Positions 1 through 6,814 of a stretch of DNA of 11,880 nt are shown here, one piece after another. The stretch spans positions 1 through 11,880 of the forward strand of contig CAAFQL010000010.1 of NCBI GenBank assembly GCA_900765125.1. Reading direction: 5' to 3'. How positions within the stretch are numbered: position 1 is the first letter of the stretch; each line of letters starts with the position of its first letter. Under the pieces are notes generated by a model that worked only from the letters and a program-made list of their open reading frames with translations, ran no database searches and was not told the origin of the DNA. A program made the translations under genes and the position numbers. The DNA comes from Oscillospiraceae bacterium. Its GTDB lineage: Bacteria; Bacillota; Clostridia; Oscillospirales; Ruminococcaceae.

Positions 1-1331
1 ATGAGAATCACGGTCTTACACTTGGTCCGGTGGAATCTGCGGCTCTTGCCCTAAAGTCGGGCTGCGATGTAAACTGCGGCTGCACCTATGTGTATCTCCT
101 TTCCGCACTTAACAAGGGACTTATCACAAAGGAGCATATCCGAAACGCCTGCATACATCTTATGAGAACAAGAATAAGGCTTGGTATGTTTGATGATAAA
201 ACAGAATACGATGATATACCTTATACCGTTGTCGCCTGCGATGAGCACAAAGCAGTTTCGCTGAAATGTGCGGAAAGCTCCATGGTATTGCTGAAAAATA
301 ACGGCATACTTCCGCTTGATGAAAGCAAGCTGCAGACAATTGCGGTCATCGGTCCAAACAGCGACAGCAGAATTGCGCTGGAGGGCAACTATAACGGTAC
401 TGCTGATAAGTATGTTACATTCCTTGACGGTATCAGAGATCGCTTCAAGGGCAGGGTCATTTATGCCGAGGGTTGTCATCTTTATAAGGACAGAACCTCC
501 GGACTTGCGCAGACAGGCGACAGATATGCCGAGGCTCTTGCTGCTGCGGACTGTGCCGACCTTGTTGTACTTTGCGTTGGACTCGACTCCACCATTGAGG
601 GCGAAGAGGGCGATACGGGCAACGAGTTTTCTTCGGGAGATAAAAATGATTTACGTCTGCCCGAATGTCAGCGTATCCTGGTAGACAAGATAATGCAGAC
701 GGGCAAGCCGGTTGTCGTTGTGTGCGCCGCAGGAAGTTCGATAAATACCGAATGTGAGACGGATGCGCTTATCCACGCATGGTATCCCGGCTCGGAAGGC
801 GGAACGGCACTTGCAGAGATACTTTTCGGCGACATTTCACCTTCAGGCAAGCTACCCGTTACATTCTACGAGCGTTCCGATATGCTTCCCGACTTCACCG
901 ATTATTCCATGAAAAACCGCACCTACCGTTATACGGAAAATAATGTGCTGTATCCCTTCGGATACGGTCTTACTTACGGAAAAATTGTTTGCACATCGGT
1001 TGAATATAAGGACGGCAAGGCTGTTGTGACTGCCGAAAACACGGGCGGCAAAACGGTGGATGACATTATTCAGCTTTATATCAAGGACTATTGTGAAAAC
1101 GCTGTACCCAACGTAAGTCTGTGCGGTTTCAAGAGGTTGAGTCTTGCGGCAGGCAAGAAAATATCCGTGGATATTCCCATATCGAAAAGGGCGTTTACCG
1201 CAGTTGATGAAAACGGCGAGCGCAAGCGATTCGGCAGCAGGTTTACATTATACGCAGGCACTCATCAGCCTGATGAAATCAGTGAAAAATTGTGCGGCAC
1301 CAAGTGTGTCAGCACAGAAATAAATTTATGA
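1..1331 (+). CDS. GH3 family beta-glycosidase, probable beta-xylosidase (5' partial)
   Basis: The reading frame is already open at base 3 (Glu-Asn-His-Gly-Leu-Thr), so the gene starts before the window; the ATG at 30 is internal. About 442 residues are visible. They cover the end of the GH3 N-terminal barrel domain, the alpha/beta sandwich domain (ESSMVLLKNNGILPL near 280-330, AWYPGSEGGTALAEILFG near 775-830, SPSGKLPVTFY after it, YPFGYGLTYG near 950-980) and a C-terminal fibronectin-III-like domain to the TGA at 1329-1331. The barrel Asp nucleophile of GH3 lies upstream of the window. The acidic stretch EGEEGDTGNEFSSGDK (about 595-645) is typical of GH3 xylosidase-like enzymes and may supply the acid/base; this is family knowledge, not proven here. 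Likely role: releasing xylose from xylo-oligosaccharides, in keeping with xylA and xylB next door. A beta-glucosidase is the main alternative. The gene converges on xylB. Confidence 0.85.
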   Translation, partial: ENHGLTLGPVESAALALKSGCDVNCGCTYVYLLSALNKGLITKEHIRNACIHLMRTRIRLGMFDDKTEYDDIPYTVVACDEHKAVSLKCAESSMVLLKNNGILPLDESKLQTIAVIGPNSDSRIALEGNYNGTADKYVTFLDGIRDRFKGRVIYAEGCHLYKDRTSGLAQTGDRYAEALAAADCADLVVLCVGLDSTIEGEEGDTGNEFSSGDKNDLRLPECQRILVDKIMQTGKPVVVVCAAGSSINTECETDALIHAWYPGSEGGTALAEILFGDISPSGKLPVTFYERSDMLPDFTDYSMKNRTYRYTENNVLYPFGYGLTYGKIVCTSVEYKDGKAVVTAENTGGKTVDDIIQLYIKDYCENAVPNVSLCGFKRLSLAAGKKISVDIPISKRAFTAVDENGERKRFGSRFTLYAGTHQPDEISEKLCGTKCVSTEINL

Positions 1332-1617
1332 CATTTTTGGGGCAAAATAAAAATAAGCGAATATCACTGAAAGTATTTGGCGTTTAACGTTAATTTTGAA
1401 AGGATATGTCTTTCAGTATATCTTTGCAGAAATTACCCTGATTTACTCTAATGATGTAAAAAAGACAGATACCTCTTGCAGAAGTGTCTGTCTTTTCTTT
1501 GTTATAACTCGCTGTATAGTCCTAGAACTTAGATGCCAACTTCAAGCTCACCGATGAGCTTATGATGTACACCATGCCGCAGCATTTTTGAAGAAACAGC
1601 TGCACCAAAAAACTTTT
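1332..1617. other. Convergent intergenic region, 286 bases
   Basis: Apart from the terminator at 1458-1500, the region holds an 8-base inverted repeat (ACTGAAAG near 1365, CTTTCAGT near 1410) and a perfect short hairpin (AAGCTCA 1544-1550, TGAGCTT 1555-1561). From about 1526 to 1591 both strands can be read as short open stretches with ordinary codons. On the plus strand this is about 20 codons, ending in a TGA near 1590. On the minus strand it is 18 codons, ATG to TAA, ending GELEVGI. I do not recognise either and annotate no gene; a short remnant is possible. Confidence 0.5.
1458..1500. terminator. Bidirectional intrinsic terminator between GH3 gene and xylB
   Basis: A long imperfect hairpin pairs AAAAGACAGA (1460-1469) with TCTGTCTTTT (1487-1496). 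The pairing continues inward through AC/GT and TCT/AGA around a TGC loop. It has an A-run on the left and a T-run on the right, so it has the form of a terminator on either strand. It would end the GH3 transcript on the plus strand and xylB on the minus strand. Confidence 0.8.
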
Positions 1618-1619
1618 TT
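1579..1619 (-). repeat. Copy 1 of a hairpin repeat directly after xylB
   Basis: On the plus strand, GCAGC (1579-1583) pairs with GCTGC (1598-1602) around an A/T-rich interior, followed by ACCAAAAAACTTTTTT. A very similar 40-base block lies after xylA at 3368-3407, about 85 percent identical by eye. Both begin at or just after the stop codon of a minus-strand gene. Read on the minus strand it is AAGTTTTTTGGT followed by the hairpin. Confidence 0.7.
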
Positions 1620-3141
1620 ACAGCATTACAAGCCTTGAAAAACTGCCTTTCAGTGCAGGATATATTTCTCTGTACAGACTGTAAAATTCATCGTAACGTT
1701 TCATATTATCACGGTCAGGCTGACGCACCTTGTCAGTCCTTACTACTGCCTTTACAGCCTCAGGTACACTGCCGTATATCCCTGCACCAACAGACGCAAG
1801 AAGTGCAGCACCAAGTGCAGGTCCTTCCTTTGAGGCAGGCGTTTTAACCTCACAGCCATACAGATCAGCAAGCATTGAACGCCACAAAGGTGATGTACCA
1901 CCGCCGCCGCATGCCATCATATCAGAAACATCTATTCCCATTTTACGAAAAACCTCCACGCAGTCACGAAGTGAATACGCAACGCCCTCCATAACAGCTC
2001 TCAGCATATGCTTTTTTGTATGCATTGCTGAAAGTCCGAAGAATATTCCTCTTGCGTCAGGATCAAGATGCGGCGTTCTCTCACCCATGAGATAGGGCAA
2101 ATACAAAAGCCTTTCCGCACCTATCGGAACGGTTTCTGCCTCCTTGTCCATGAGATAATATTCATCAACACCCATAAGTAATGCTGTTTCCTTTTCGGCA
2201 CCGCAGAAATTGTCCCTGAACCATTTCAGCGAAAGTCCTGCTGCCTGTGTAACTCCCATAATATGCCATTCTCCCGGAACAGCGGCACAGCAGGTGTGAA
2301 CTCGTCCCTCAGGGTCAATGGAAACAGACGGTGTATGTGCAAATACAACTCCCGATGTGCCTATTGTGGTGAATGCTCTGCCCTCTGCACATACGCCTGT
2401 GCCTATTGCGGCGGCGGCATTGTCACCTGCACCGCCTACTACTATTGTACCTGTATTAAGTCCGAGCTGCTCGGCAATATCTGCTTTCAGGACACCTGTC
2501 ACCTCACAGGATTCATAGACCTTGGGCAGAAGTGACACATCTATACCGAGGCTGTGACATACTTCACTGCTCCAGCAGCGATTCGGAACATCAAGCAGCT
2601 GCATTCCTGATGCATCTGAAACCTCTGTAGCATATTCCCCAGTGAGGATAAATCTCAGATAATCCTTTGGCAGAAGAATGTGGCGGCATTTTTCAAAAAT
2701 CTCAGGTTCGTTATTTTTCACCCACAGAATTTTTGCCGCTGTCCAGCCTGTCAGTGCAGGATTTGCTGTAATTTCAATGAGCTTTTCCCTACCGATTATA
2801 CGGTTCATTTCGTCTACTTCTGCGGCTGTACGCTGATCACACCATATAATAGCATTGCGGAGAACGTTGTTGTCCTTATCAAGCATTACAAGACCGTGCA
2901 TCTGTCCTGAAATACCGATTCCCTTTATATCGTCCTTATTTAAGCCGCTTTTTGAAACTACTGATTTCACTGTGTCAAGCATTGCAGATTTCCAGTGTGC
3001 AGGGTTCTGTTCTGCATAGCCGTTTTTAGGCTGATACATGGGATATTCTGCTGTTTCAGAGGCAATTACCTTGCCGTTTTCATCAAAAAGAACTGTCTTG
3101 GTACCGCTTGTGCCGCAGTCCACACCGATTATATATGCCAT
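1618..3141 (-). CDS. xylB: Xylulokinase (FGGY carbohydrate kinase)
   Basis: This enzyme phosphorylates D-xylulose with ATP to xylulose 5-phosphate in the cytoplasm, the step after xylose isomerase. The protein has 507 residues, a normal length for the family. Visible motifs: the N-terminal phosphate-binding GVDCGTSGTKT (residues 6-16), GQMHG (79-83), IIWCDQRT (97-104), GGAGDNAAAAIG (236-247) with the likely catalytic base Asp240, and the C-terminal ACGGGGTSPLWRSMLAD nucleotide-binding segment. I chose the ATG at 3139-3141 over the in-frame ATG nine bases upstream. AAAGGA lies nine bases before the chosen start but abuts the upstream one directly. xylA is the next gene upstream on the same strand, 282 bases away. 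A terminator-like hairpin lies in that gap, so xylB may depend on readthrough or on its own promoter. Confidence 0.95.
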   Translation of the reverse strand: MAYIIGVDCGTSGTKTVLFDENGKVIASETAEYPMYQPKNGYAEQNPAHWKSAMLDTVKSVVSKSGLNKDDIKGIGISGQMHGLVMLDKDNNVLRNAIIWCDQRTAAEVDEMNRIIGREKLIEITANPALTGWTAAKILWVKNNEPEIFEKCRHILLPKDYLRFILTGEYATEVSDASGMQLLDVPNRCWSSEVCHSLGIDVSLLPKVYESCEVTGVLKADIAEQLGLNTGTIVVGGAGDNAAAAIGTGVCAEGRAFTTIGTSGVVFAHTPSVSIDPEGRVHTCCAAVPGEWHIMGVTQAAGLSLKWFRDNFCGAEKETALLMGVDEYYLMDKEAETVPIGAERLLYLPYLMGERTPHLDPDARGIFFGLSAMHTKKHMLRAVMEGVAYSLRDCVEVFRKMGIDVSDMMACGGGGTSPLWRSMLADLYGCEVKTPASKEGPALGAALLASVGAGIYGSVPEAVKAVVRTDKVRQPDRDNMKRYDEFYSLYREIYPALKGSFSRLVML

Positions 3142-3176
3142 ATGCAACATTCCTTTCGTATGTTTTGGATCATTCG

Positions 3177-3205
3177 CTGGAAACGTTCTACCGGAACGTT
3201 TCCAG
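3177..3205. promoter_or_regulatory. Perfect 12-base inverted repeat upstream of xylB
   Basis: CTGGAAACGTTC (3177-3188) and GAACGTTTCCAG (3194-3205) are exact reverse complements around the five bases TACCG. The repeat ends 36 bases before the xylB start codon. Each arm contains TGGAAACGTT, which matches the TGNAANCGNW core of LacI/CcpA-type operators, but the outer bases of a full cre site do not fit. It could be an operator for a LacI-family regulator or an RNA hairpin in the xylB leader. No T-run follows on either strand, so it is unlikely to be a terminator. Confidence 0.6.
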
Positions 3206-3228
3206 AAGAAACTTACAGTAAAATATAA

Positions 3229-3262
3229 CGAGGGGAAAGCGGTCTTGTTCGCTTTCCCCTCG
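3229..3262 (-). terminator. Hairpin terminator after xylA
   Basis: A perfect 13-base stem, CGAGGGGAAAGCG (3229-3241) with CGCTTTCCCCTCG (3250-3262), closes an eight-base loop. On the minus strand it is followed by TTATATTTT, which fits an intrinsic terminator for the xylA transcript, although the T-tract is broken by A residues. A smaller hairpin, AAAAGC/GCTTTT (3263-3278), abuts it. Confidence 0.6.
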
Positions 3263-3408
3263 AAAAGCTGTCGCTTTTCTCACCCTTTTTCTCCGTGCGC
3301 CAAAAGCATAGCGCAGGGAATTTCGCCTCTGCGGAGGGCGGACCGGGGCTTCTCGCCCTGAATCTTGCCAGCATTTTTGAAAAATAGCTGGACCAAAAAA
3401 CTTTAATT
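3229..3408 (-). repeat. Structured intergenic element between xylA and xylB
   Basis: About 180 non-coding bases are packed with hairpins. On the minus strand they are, in order: AAGTTTTTTGGT followed by a CCAGC/GCTGG hairpin (3368-3392), a GGGC/GCCC hairpin near 3344-3358, a G/C-rich segment, then the AAAAGC/GCTTTT and 13-base terminator stems. The first 40 bases recur after xylB. Similar blocks opening with AAGTTTTTTGGT are, as I recall, dispersed in Ruminococcus-type genomes. That dispersal is memory and inference; only the partial second copy is seen here. Confidence 0.55.
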
Positions 3409-3423
3409 ACTCAGCTGCCATTA

Positions 3424-4749
3424 TCAGAGATTAAACATAATATTATTCACAACAGACTCAAGCATTTCCTGTCTGCCGCTTGAAAGGCTGTCTGTAACTT
3501 CACCCTTTTCAAGTGCATATTTTTCCAGATCTGCCATGGTAACATTGCCCTCAATTATATCCTTGCCTATGCCTGTTTGCCATGACGCATATCTGTCGGA
3601 TACGAATTTGTCAATTCTGCCGTCCTCTATCATCCTGACAGCAATTCTCAGACCCAGTGCAAAGGTGTCCATTCCTGCAATGTAGGAAAGGAAAATATCC
3701 TCTGGAGTAAATGAACCTCTTCTTGCCTTTGAGTCAAAGTTAAGTCCGCCGTTTGTAAAGCCGCCTGCCTTCAGAACTTCATACATGCACATTGCAGCGT
3801 CATATACATTTGTGGGGAACTGGTCTGTATCCCAACCAAGCAACGGATCGCCCTGGTTTGCGTCAATAGAACCGAACACGCCATTATCCCTTGCAACTCT
3901 CAGCTCATGCTGGAATGTGTGCTGTGCCAGTGTTGCGTGGTTTGCCTCGATGTTCATTTTAAAATCATTTTCAAGGCCATATTTACGCAGGAATCCTAAA
4001 ACTGTTGCTGTATCGAAATCATACTGATGCTTGGTAGGTTCCTTGGGCTTAGGCTCAATGTAAAAATCACCCTTGTAGCCTATCGAACGTGCATAGTCAA
4101 CGGTCATTCTCATAATTCTTGCCATGTTGTCCTGCTCAAGTGCCATATCTGTATTCAGGAGAGTTTCATAACCCTCTCTGCCGCCCCAGAATACATAACC
4201 CATTCCACCAAGCTTTACAGTAGCCTCAACAGCCTTCTTTATCTGTGCTGCGGAAAATGCGAAAACATCTGCAGAGGGTGATGTGCCTGCACCGTGCATA
4301 TATCTCGGGTGGTCAAAGCATTTTGCTGTGCCCCAGAGAAGTTTTTTTGTGGGGTCTGCCTTCATTTTTTCTGCGATATAGTCTGTAACTTCGTCAAGCT
4401 TAGCGTTTGTTTCTGCGAGGCTGCCGTACTCAGGAGAAAGGTCACGGTCATGGAAACAGAAATATTCAATTGACAGTTTGTCCATTATCTCAAATGCTGC
4501 GTCAACCTTTGCCTTTGCTCTTGCTGATGGGTCAGATTCGCCCCATGACTTGTCAGCAGTACCGCAGCCAAACATATCAGTGCCGTCACCGCCCATTGTA
4601 TGCCACCATGAAAGTGCAAATTTCAGATGTTCTTTCATAGACTTTCCTGCAATCATTTCATCTGGATTGTAGTATTTGAATGAAAGCGGATTCGTGCTGT
4701 TTTTGCCCTCGTATGCAATTTTGCCTATGCCTTTGAAAAATTCGCTCAT
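3424..4749 (-). CDS. xylA: Xylose isomerase
   Basis: This enzyme interconverts D-xylose and D-xylulose in the cytoplasm as a metal-dependent tetramer. At 441 residues it is a class II (long) isomerase. All key residues are visible: His100 and Asp103 in FCFHDRD, VFWGGREGYE (186-195), Glu232 and Lys234 in YIEPKPKEP, metal ligands Glu268 and His271 in NIEANHATLAQH, Asp296 in SIDANQGD, and Asp307/Asp309 in LGWDTDQFPTN. Nothing suggests loss of function. The ATG at 4747-4749 has a strong GGAGG eight bases upstream. Its promoter lies near 4806, and the divergence-free order AraC regulator, xylA, xylB on one strand indicates a xylose-use cluster. The stop codon is followed by the structured intergenic element and terminator. 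Confidence 0.98.
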   Translation of the reverse strand: MSEFFKGIGKIAYEGKNSTNPLSFKYYNPDEMIAGKSMKEHLKFALSWWHTMGGDGTDMFGCGTADKSWGESDPSARAKAKVDAAFEIMDKLSIEYFCFHDRDLSPEYGSLAETNAKLDEVTDYIAEKMKADPTKKLLWGTAKCFDHPRYMHGAGTSPSADVFAFSAAQIKKAVEATVKLGGMGYVFWGGREGYETLLNTDMALEQDNMARIMRMTVDYARSIGYKGDFYIEPKPKEPTKHQYDFDTATVLGFLRKYGLENDFKMNIEANHATLAQHTFQHELRVARDNGVFGSIDANQGDPLLGWDTDQFPTNVYDAAMCMYEVLKAGGFTNGGLNFDSKARRGSFTPEDIFLSYIAGMDTFALGLRIAVRMIEDGRIDKFVSDRYASWQTGIGKDIIEGNVTMADLEKYALEKGEVTDSLSSGRQEMLESVVNNIMFNL

Positions 4750-4757
4750 ATTGATTA

Positions 4758-4811
4758 CCTCCGTTATTTTATATCTTAAGTTTTCTGTTTGCTTTTGATG
4801 ATTCTATTATA
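4758..4811 (-). promoter_or_regulatory. xylA promoter -10 and ribosome binding site
   Basis: On the minus strand a perfect TATAAT lies at 4806-4811 and GGAGG at 4758-4762, giving a leader of roughly 50 bases. The hexamer 17 bases upstream of the -10 is TTTTAA, a poor -35. That is what one expects of a promoter needing an activator such as the AraC-family protein encoded just upstream. The activator link is inference. Confidence 0.6.
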
Positions 4812-4856
4812 ACACATTTATTTTTGTATTAAAAGGTACAATATTGACAATAAAAC

Positions 4857-4890
4857 AGGGCAATTCCGACATTTTATCGTGAATTGCCCT
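4857..4890 (-). terminator. Terminator overlapping the end of the AraC-family gene
   Basis: AGGGCAATTC (4857-4866) and GAATTGCCCT (4881-4890) form a perfect 10-base stem with a 14-base loop, followed on the minus strand by GTTTTATT. The upstream arm is made from the last sense codons (Lys-Gly-Asn-Ser) and the stop codon lies in the loop. It would insulate xylA from transcription of the regulator gene. Confidence 0.75.
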
Positions 4891-5731
4891 TTAACTCTTT
4901 TCTCTTTTCCTTTGGATTGCATTTATAGCGCTCTTTAAAAAGCTGCATTGTATATTTATAATTCGTGCAGCCGTGCTTTTCAAATATTTCACCTATGTTT
5001 GAATCTGTTTCCAGCAGATCACGGACTATTCTGTTAAGTCGCACCTCATATAGATACTGTACAACGGTCATTCCCAAATATTTCTTGAAAAACTTTGCAA
5101 GATAGTCAGGATTATATCCGAAATGTGAGGCTATATCTTCCATTACGATTTTTTCTGCATGGTGCTTTTCGATATAGCGCATTATATCACGCACCTTGTT
5201 TATTGAACGGTTTCGTCTGCTTATATCCTTATCGGTAAGTCTTACGGAATAGTGATGCACAAGGGTGTACAGCAAGTCATATAAAAGGCTGTTGAATCTG
5301 AGAAGATAGGCATCGGGTCTTGTATCATAGACGCTATGCATATCTGTGAAAATCTTTTTCAGCTTTTTAAGCCTGAGAATGTCCTCCTCATTTTCAGGGT
5401 GCATACCCACAGAAAATTCAAGAAAATCGTGAGACGGCACATACTTTTCCATAAATGCAGAGGGTATCTGAAGCACAAGAGCCTTATTTTCCGAAACCTT
5501 TACAGAATGTATGGCTCTGGGATTCACAACTGAAAATTCACCGCCCTTGTACATCTGTCTGACATTATTTTCAAACTGCGTTATCATCGTGCCTTCTATC
5601 ATATAGATAAATTCAAGGCTGTTGTGCCAGTGGGGTGCGACATAGTGTTCACGTCTTTCAAGAGGAAAAAAGCGCACCTCAATATCAGGATTACTCAGGA
5701 CTATTTCGTGTGGGATCGTTTTTTTGTTCAT
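4874..5731 (-). CDS. AraC-family transcriptional regulator, probable xylose-locus activator
   Basis: A DNA-binding regulator of 285 residues. The N-terminal cupin sensor domain carries PHWHNSLEFIYMIEG (34-48), with a His-x-His pair in the ligand pocket. The C-terminal AraC domain has two helix-turn-helix units, EDIASHFGYNPDYLAKFFKK (198-217) and a second at about 245-269. The frame stays open to an ATG at 5800, but I place the start at 5731. A consensus promoter at 5802-5830 would start RNA near 5795, inside that extension, and GGAG lies nine bases before the ATG at 5731. Its position directly upstream of xylA suggests it controls xylA/xylB in response to a pentose. The inducer cannot be read from sequence, and a repressor role is possible. 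Confidence 0.88.
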   Translation of the reverse strand: MNKKTIPHEIVLSNPDIEVRFFPLERREHYVAPHWHNSLEFIYMIEGTMITQFENNVRQMYKGGEFSVVNPRAIHSVKVSENKALVLQIPSAFMEKYVPSHDFLEFSVGMHPENEEDILRLKKLKKIFTDMHSVYDTRPDAYLLRFNSLLYDLLYTLVHHYSVRLTDKDISRRNRSINKVRDIMRYIEKHHAEKIVMEDIASHFGYNPDYLAKFFKKYLGMTVVQYLYEVRLNRIVRDLLETDSNIGEIFEKHGCTNYKYTMQLFKERYKCNPKEKRKELKGNSR

Positions 5732-5801
5732 AAGTAGCATCTCCAAAAAACTGTTTTTAGAGGGTGAGGATTTGTCTGCGTAATAATGCTTCAACACCAT
5801 T

Positions 5802-5830
5802 ATTGTAATATATCTTCACCGCTTTGTCAA
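5802..5830 (-). promoter_or_regulatory. Promoter of the AraC-family gene
   Basis: On the minus strand, TTGACA (5825-5830) and TACAAT (5802-5807) are 17 bases apart: a perfect -35 and a -10 with one mismatch. The predicted start near 5795 leaves a leader of about 64 bases before the ATG at 5731. It decides against the longer reading frame beginning at 5800. Confidence 0.8.
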
Positions 5831-5870
5831 GACATTATTACTTACACCCTGTCACAACCACACCTCAAGT

Positions 5871-5920
5871 ACAATGTTTGACAACAATGTTGACAAGATG
5901 CCGCCTTGCGGCATTTCTTT
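5871..5920 (+). terminator. Small hairpin terminator with adjoining tandem repeat
   Basis: ATGCCGC (5898-5904) and GCGGCAT (5908-5914) form a perfect 7-base stem with a three-base loop, followed by TTCTTTATTT, a terminator shape on the plus strand. Just before it is an imperfect tandem repeat, ACAATGTTTGACA (5871-5883) and ACAATGTTGACA (5884-5895). No plus-strand gene ends here, so the terminator may be all that is left of a lost gene. Confidence 0.45.
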
Positions 5921-6011
5921 ATTTGGAAATAAAACCTATATATTTTCTACAACTGTGCAGATAGAGAGAACTTAACTGTTTTTAACAATCATCCGTTTCA
6001 TCATGCAAAGT

Positions 6012-6125
6012 TCAAATACCTTCAAAGGAACCAAGGTGTGTTTTTTCTATAACATGAAGGTGCAGTTTGCCAGGAGGAATTATCAGCACATCCCCTTTTT
6101 AAGCACATAGCTTTCATTTTCAACA
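6012..6125 (-). pseudogene. Remnant of a second AraC-type cupin sensor domain
   Basis: On the minus strand 6041-6100 reads KGDVLIIPPGKLHLHVIEKT, the signature of an AraC N-terminal cupin domain (Gly-Asp, Pro-Pro-Gly and His). It runs into TGA at 6012-6014 after FEGI. Just upstream, in another frame, is VENESYVLKKG, the normal lead-in to this motif, so one base is missing in the run of A and G residues near 6095-6102. No DNA-binding domain follows. The piece differs from the cupin of the intact regulator next door, so it is probably a separate decayed gene and not a local duplication. Confidence 0.6.
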
Positions 6126-6304
6126 CGGAGTCATAAAAGTTGTTCTGGCACGAATCCCGAATACGATTAGAATGCTGCTTTAAAACGCAGTTATAGCCAT
6201 AAGCCTTGCAAATTACTTATTCAGTCGATGGTATTATTACACTTTTTGCAATAGGCTTGATTCGGAAAGAAAAGCGTTCATTAATAAATATGATTGGAAG
6301 CGGG
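6126..6304. other. Unassigned stretch between two pseudogene fragments
   Basis: No ORF, hairpin or promoter that I can defend. Plus-strand open frames here run antisense to the GH1 fragment and have no ribosome binding site. A minus-strand reading near 6140-6210 is open for about 25 codons but is unrecognised. Confidence 0.4.
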
Positions 6305-6690
6305 GGAAATGCAGTCGTGAGCGGACATTCTGTTCTCGGTAATGTGAATTGGCAGCCTGTACTGGTCATAATAGAATTTTGTTCCCCAATATATTGACGA
6401 AGGGATTATATCCCAGTCGATAGCCGTCAGAGGGTGTCCCGCAGGACAGGAAACTCTCTCGGCTAAGCCGTTTTCGTCTGTTTTTACGAGTTTTCCCCGT
6501 ATAAATATTCATCCCGATAAAATCAATGGGTGCGGAGATGAGCTTCATATCCTCTTCGGATATTTTAGGGAGGATATCTCCGTATGAGTTCATAAGTTCA
6601 TCGGGAAACACAAAATGTCCTTTGATGTTGCCGAAATATGAATTTTTGGCAGTTTCAATATCCTTATCAGATAGTAGAACAGAATGGATG
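6305..6690 (-). pseudogene. Beta-glucosidase (GH1) fragment, frameshifted
   Basis: The minus strand from about 6680 reads DKDIETAKNSYFG, then FPDELMNSYGDILPKISEED and DFIGMNIYTGKT, all recognisable GH1 text. After GKT (near 6505) one extra C shifts the frame. Removing it gives VKTDENG, and the frame then continues through HPLTAIDWDIIPSS, YDQYRLPIHITEN and MSAHD, close to the GH1 C-terminal third. The nucleophile motif ITENG has become ITENR, so Gly is replaced although the catalytic Glu remains. The fragment covers only about 125 residues of a usual 440-480. Homology stops after ISP at about 6305 and before about 6680. It was probably a cellobiose or phospho-sugar hydrolase in an ancestral strain and is dead here. 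Confidence 0.8.
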
Positions 6691-6691
6691 A

Positions 6692-6814
6692 TTCGCAGAA
6701 GCTATTTGTCAGAAGGGCTATATCCGGGAGCGTGGTGATGTGGCCGATTTTCACGCAAGGTTCGAGAAGATACATCCATTCTATGGTGGAAACGGACGAG
6801 CTGGAAGATTACTT
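6692..6814 (+). pseudogene. Fic domain fragment
   Basis: The frame reads DVADFHARFEKIHPFYGGNG followed by RAGRLL, which matches the Fic core helix and the HPFx(D/E)GNGRxxR catalytic loop (6773-6808). The acidic residue that binds Mg2+ in this loop is Gly here, so the piece would be inactive even within a whole protein. About 41 residues survive. The frame opens after a TGA at 6689-6691 and runs on without a break into phage-like sequence. It is not a duplicate of the intact Fic gene at 10704, whose loop and flanks differ. Confidence 0.7.

Noticed and set aside
1526..1591. Short open frames on both strands after the bidirectional terminator
   Set aside because: Eighteen to twenty codons only, unrecognised, with no ribosome binding site; noted in the intergenic entry but not called a gene.
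2263..2535. Plus-strand open frame rich in Cys and Tyr inside xylB
   Set aside because: It is antisense to a well-supported kinase gene; its composition mirrors the Ala/Gly-rich kinase core, and it has no start signals.
3785..4672. Plus-strand open frames across xylA
   Set aside because: They are antisense shadows of xylose isomerase, whose catalytic motifs are all intact.
5871..5895. Two tandem copies considered as the start of a repeat array or CRISPR
   Set aside because: There are only two imperfect 12-13 base copies, with no spacers and no cas genes anywhere in the window.
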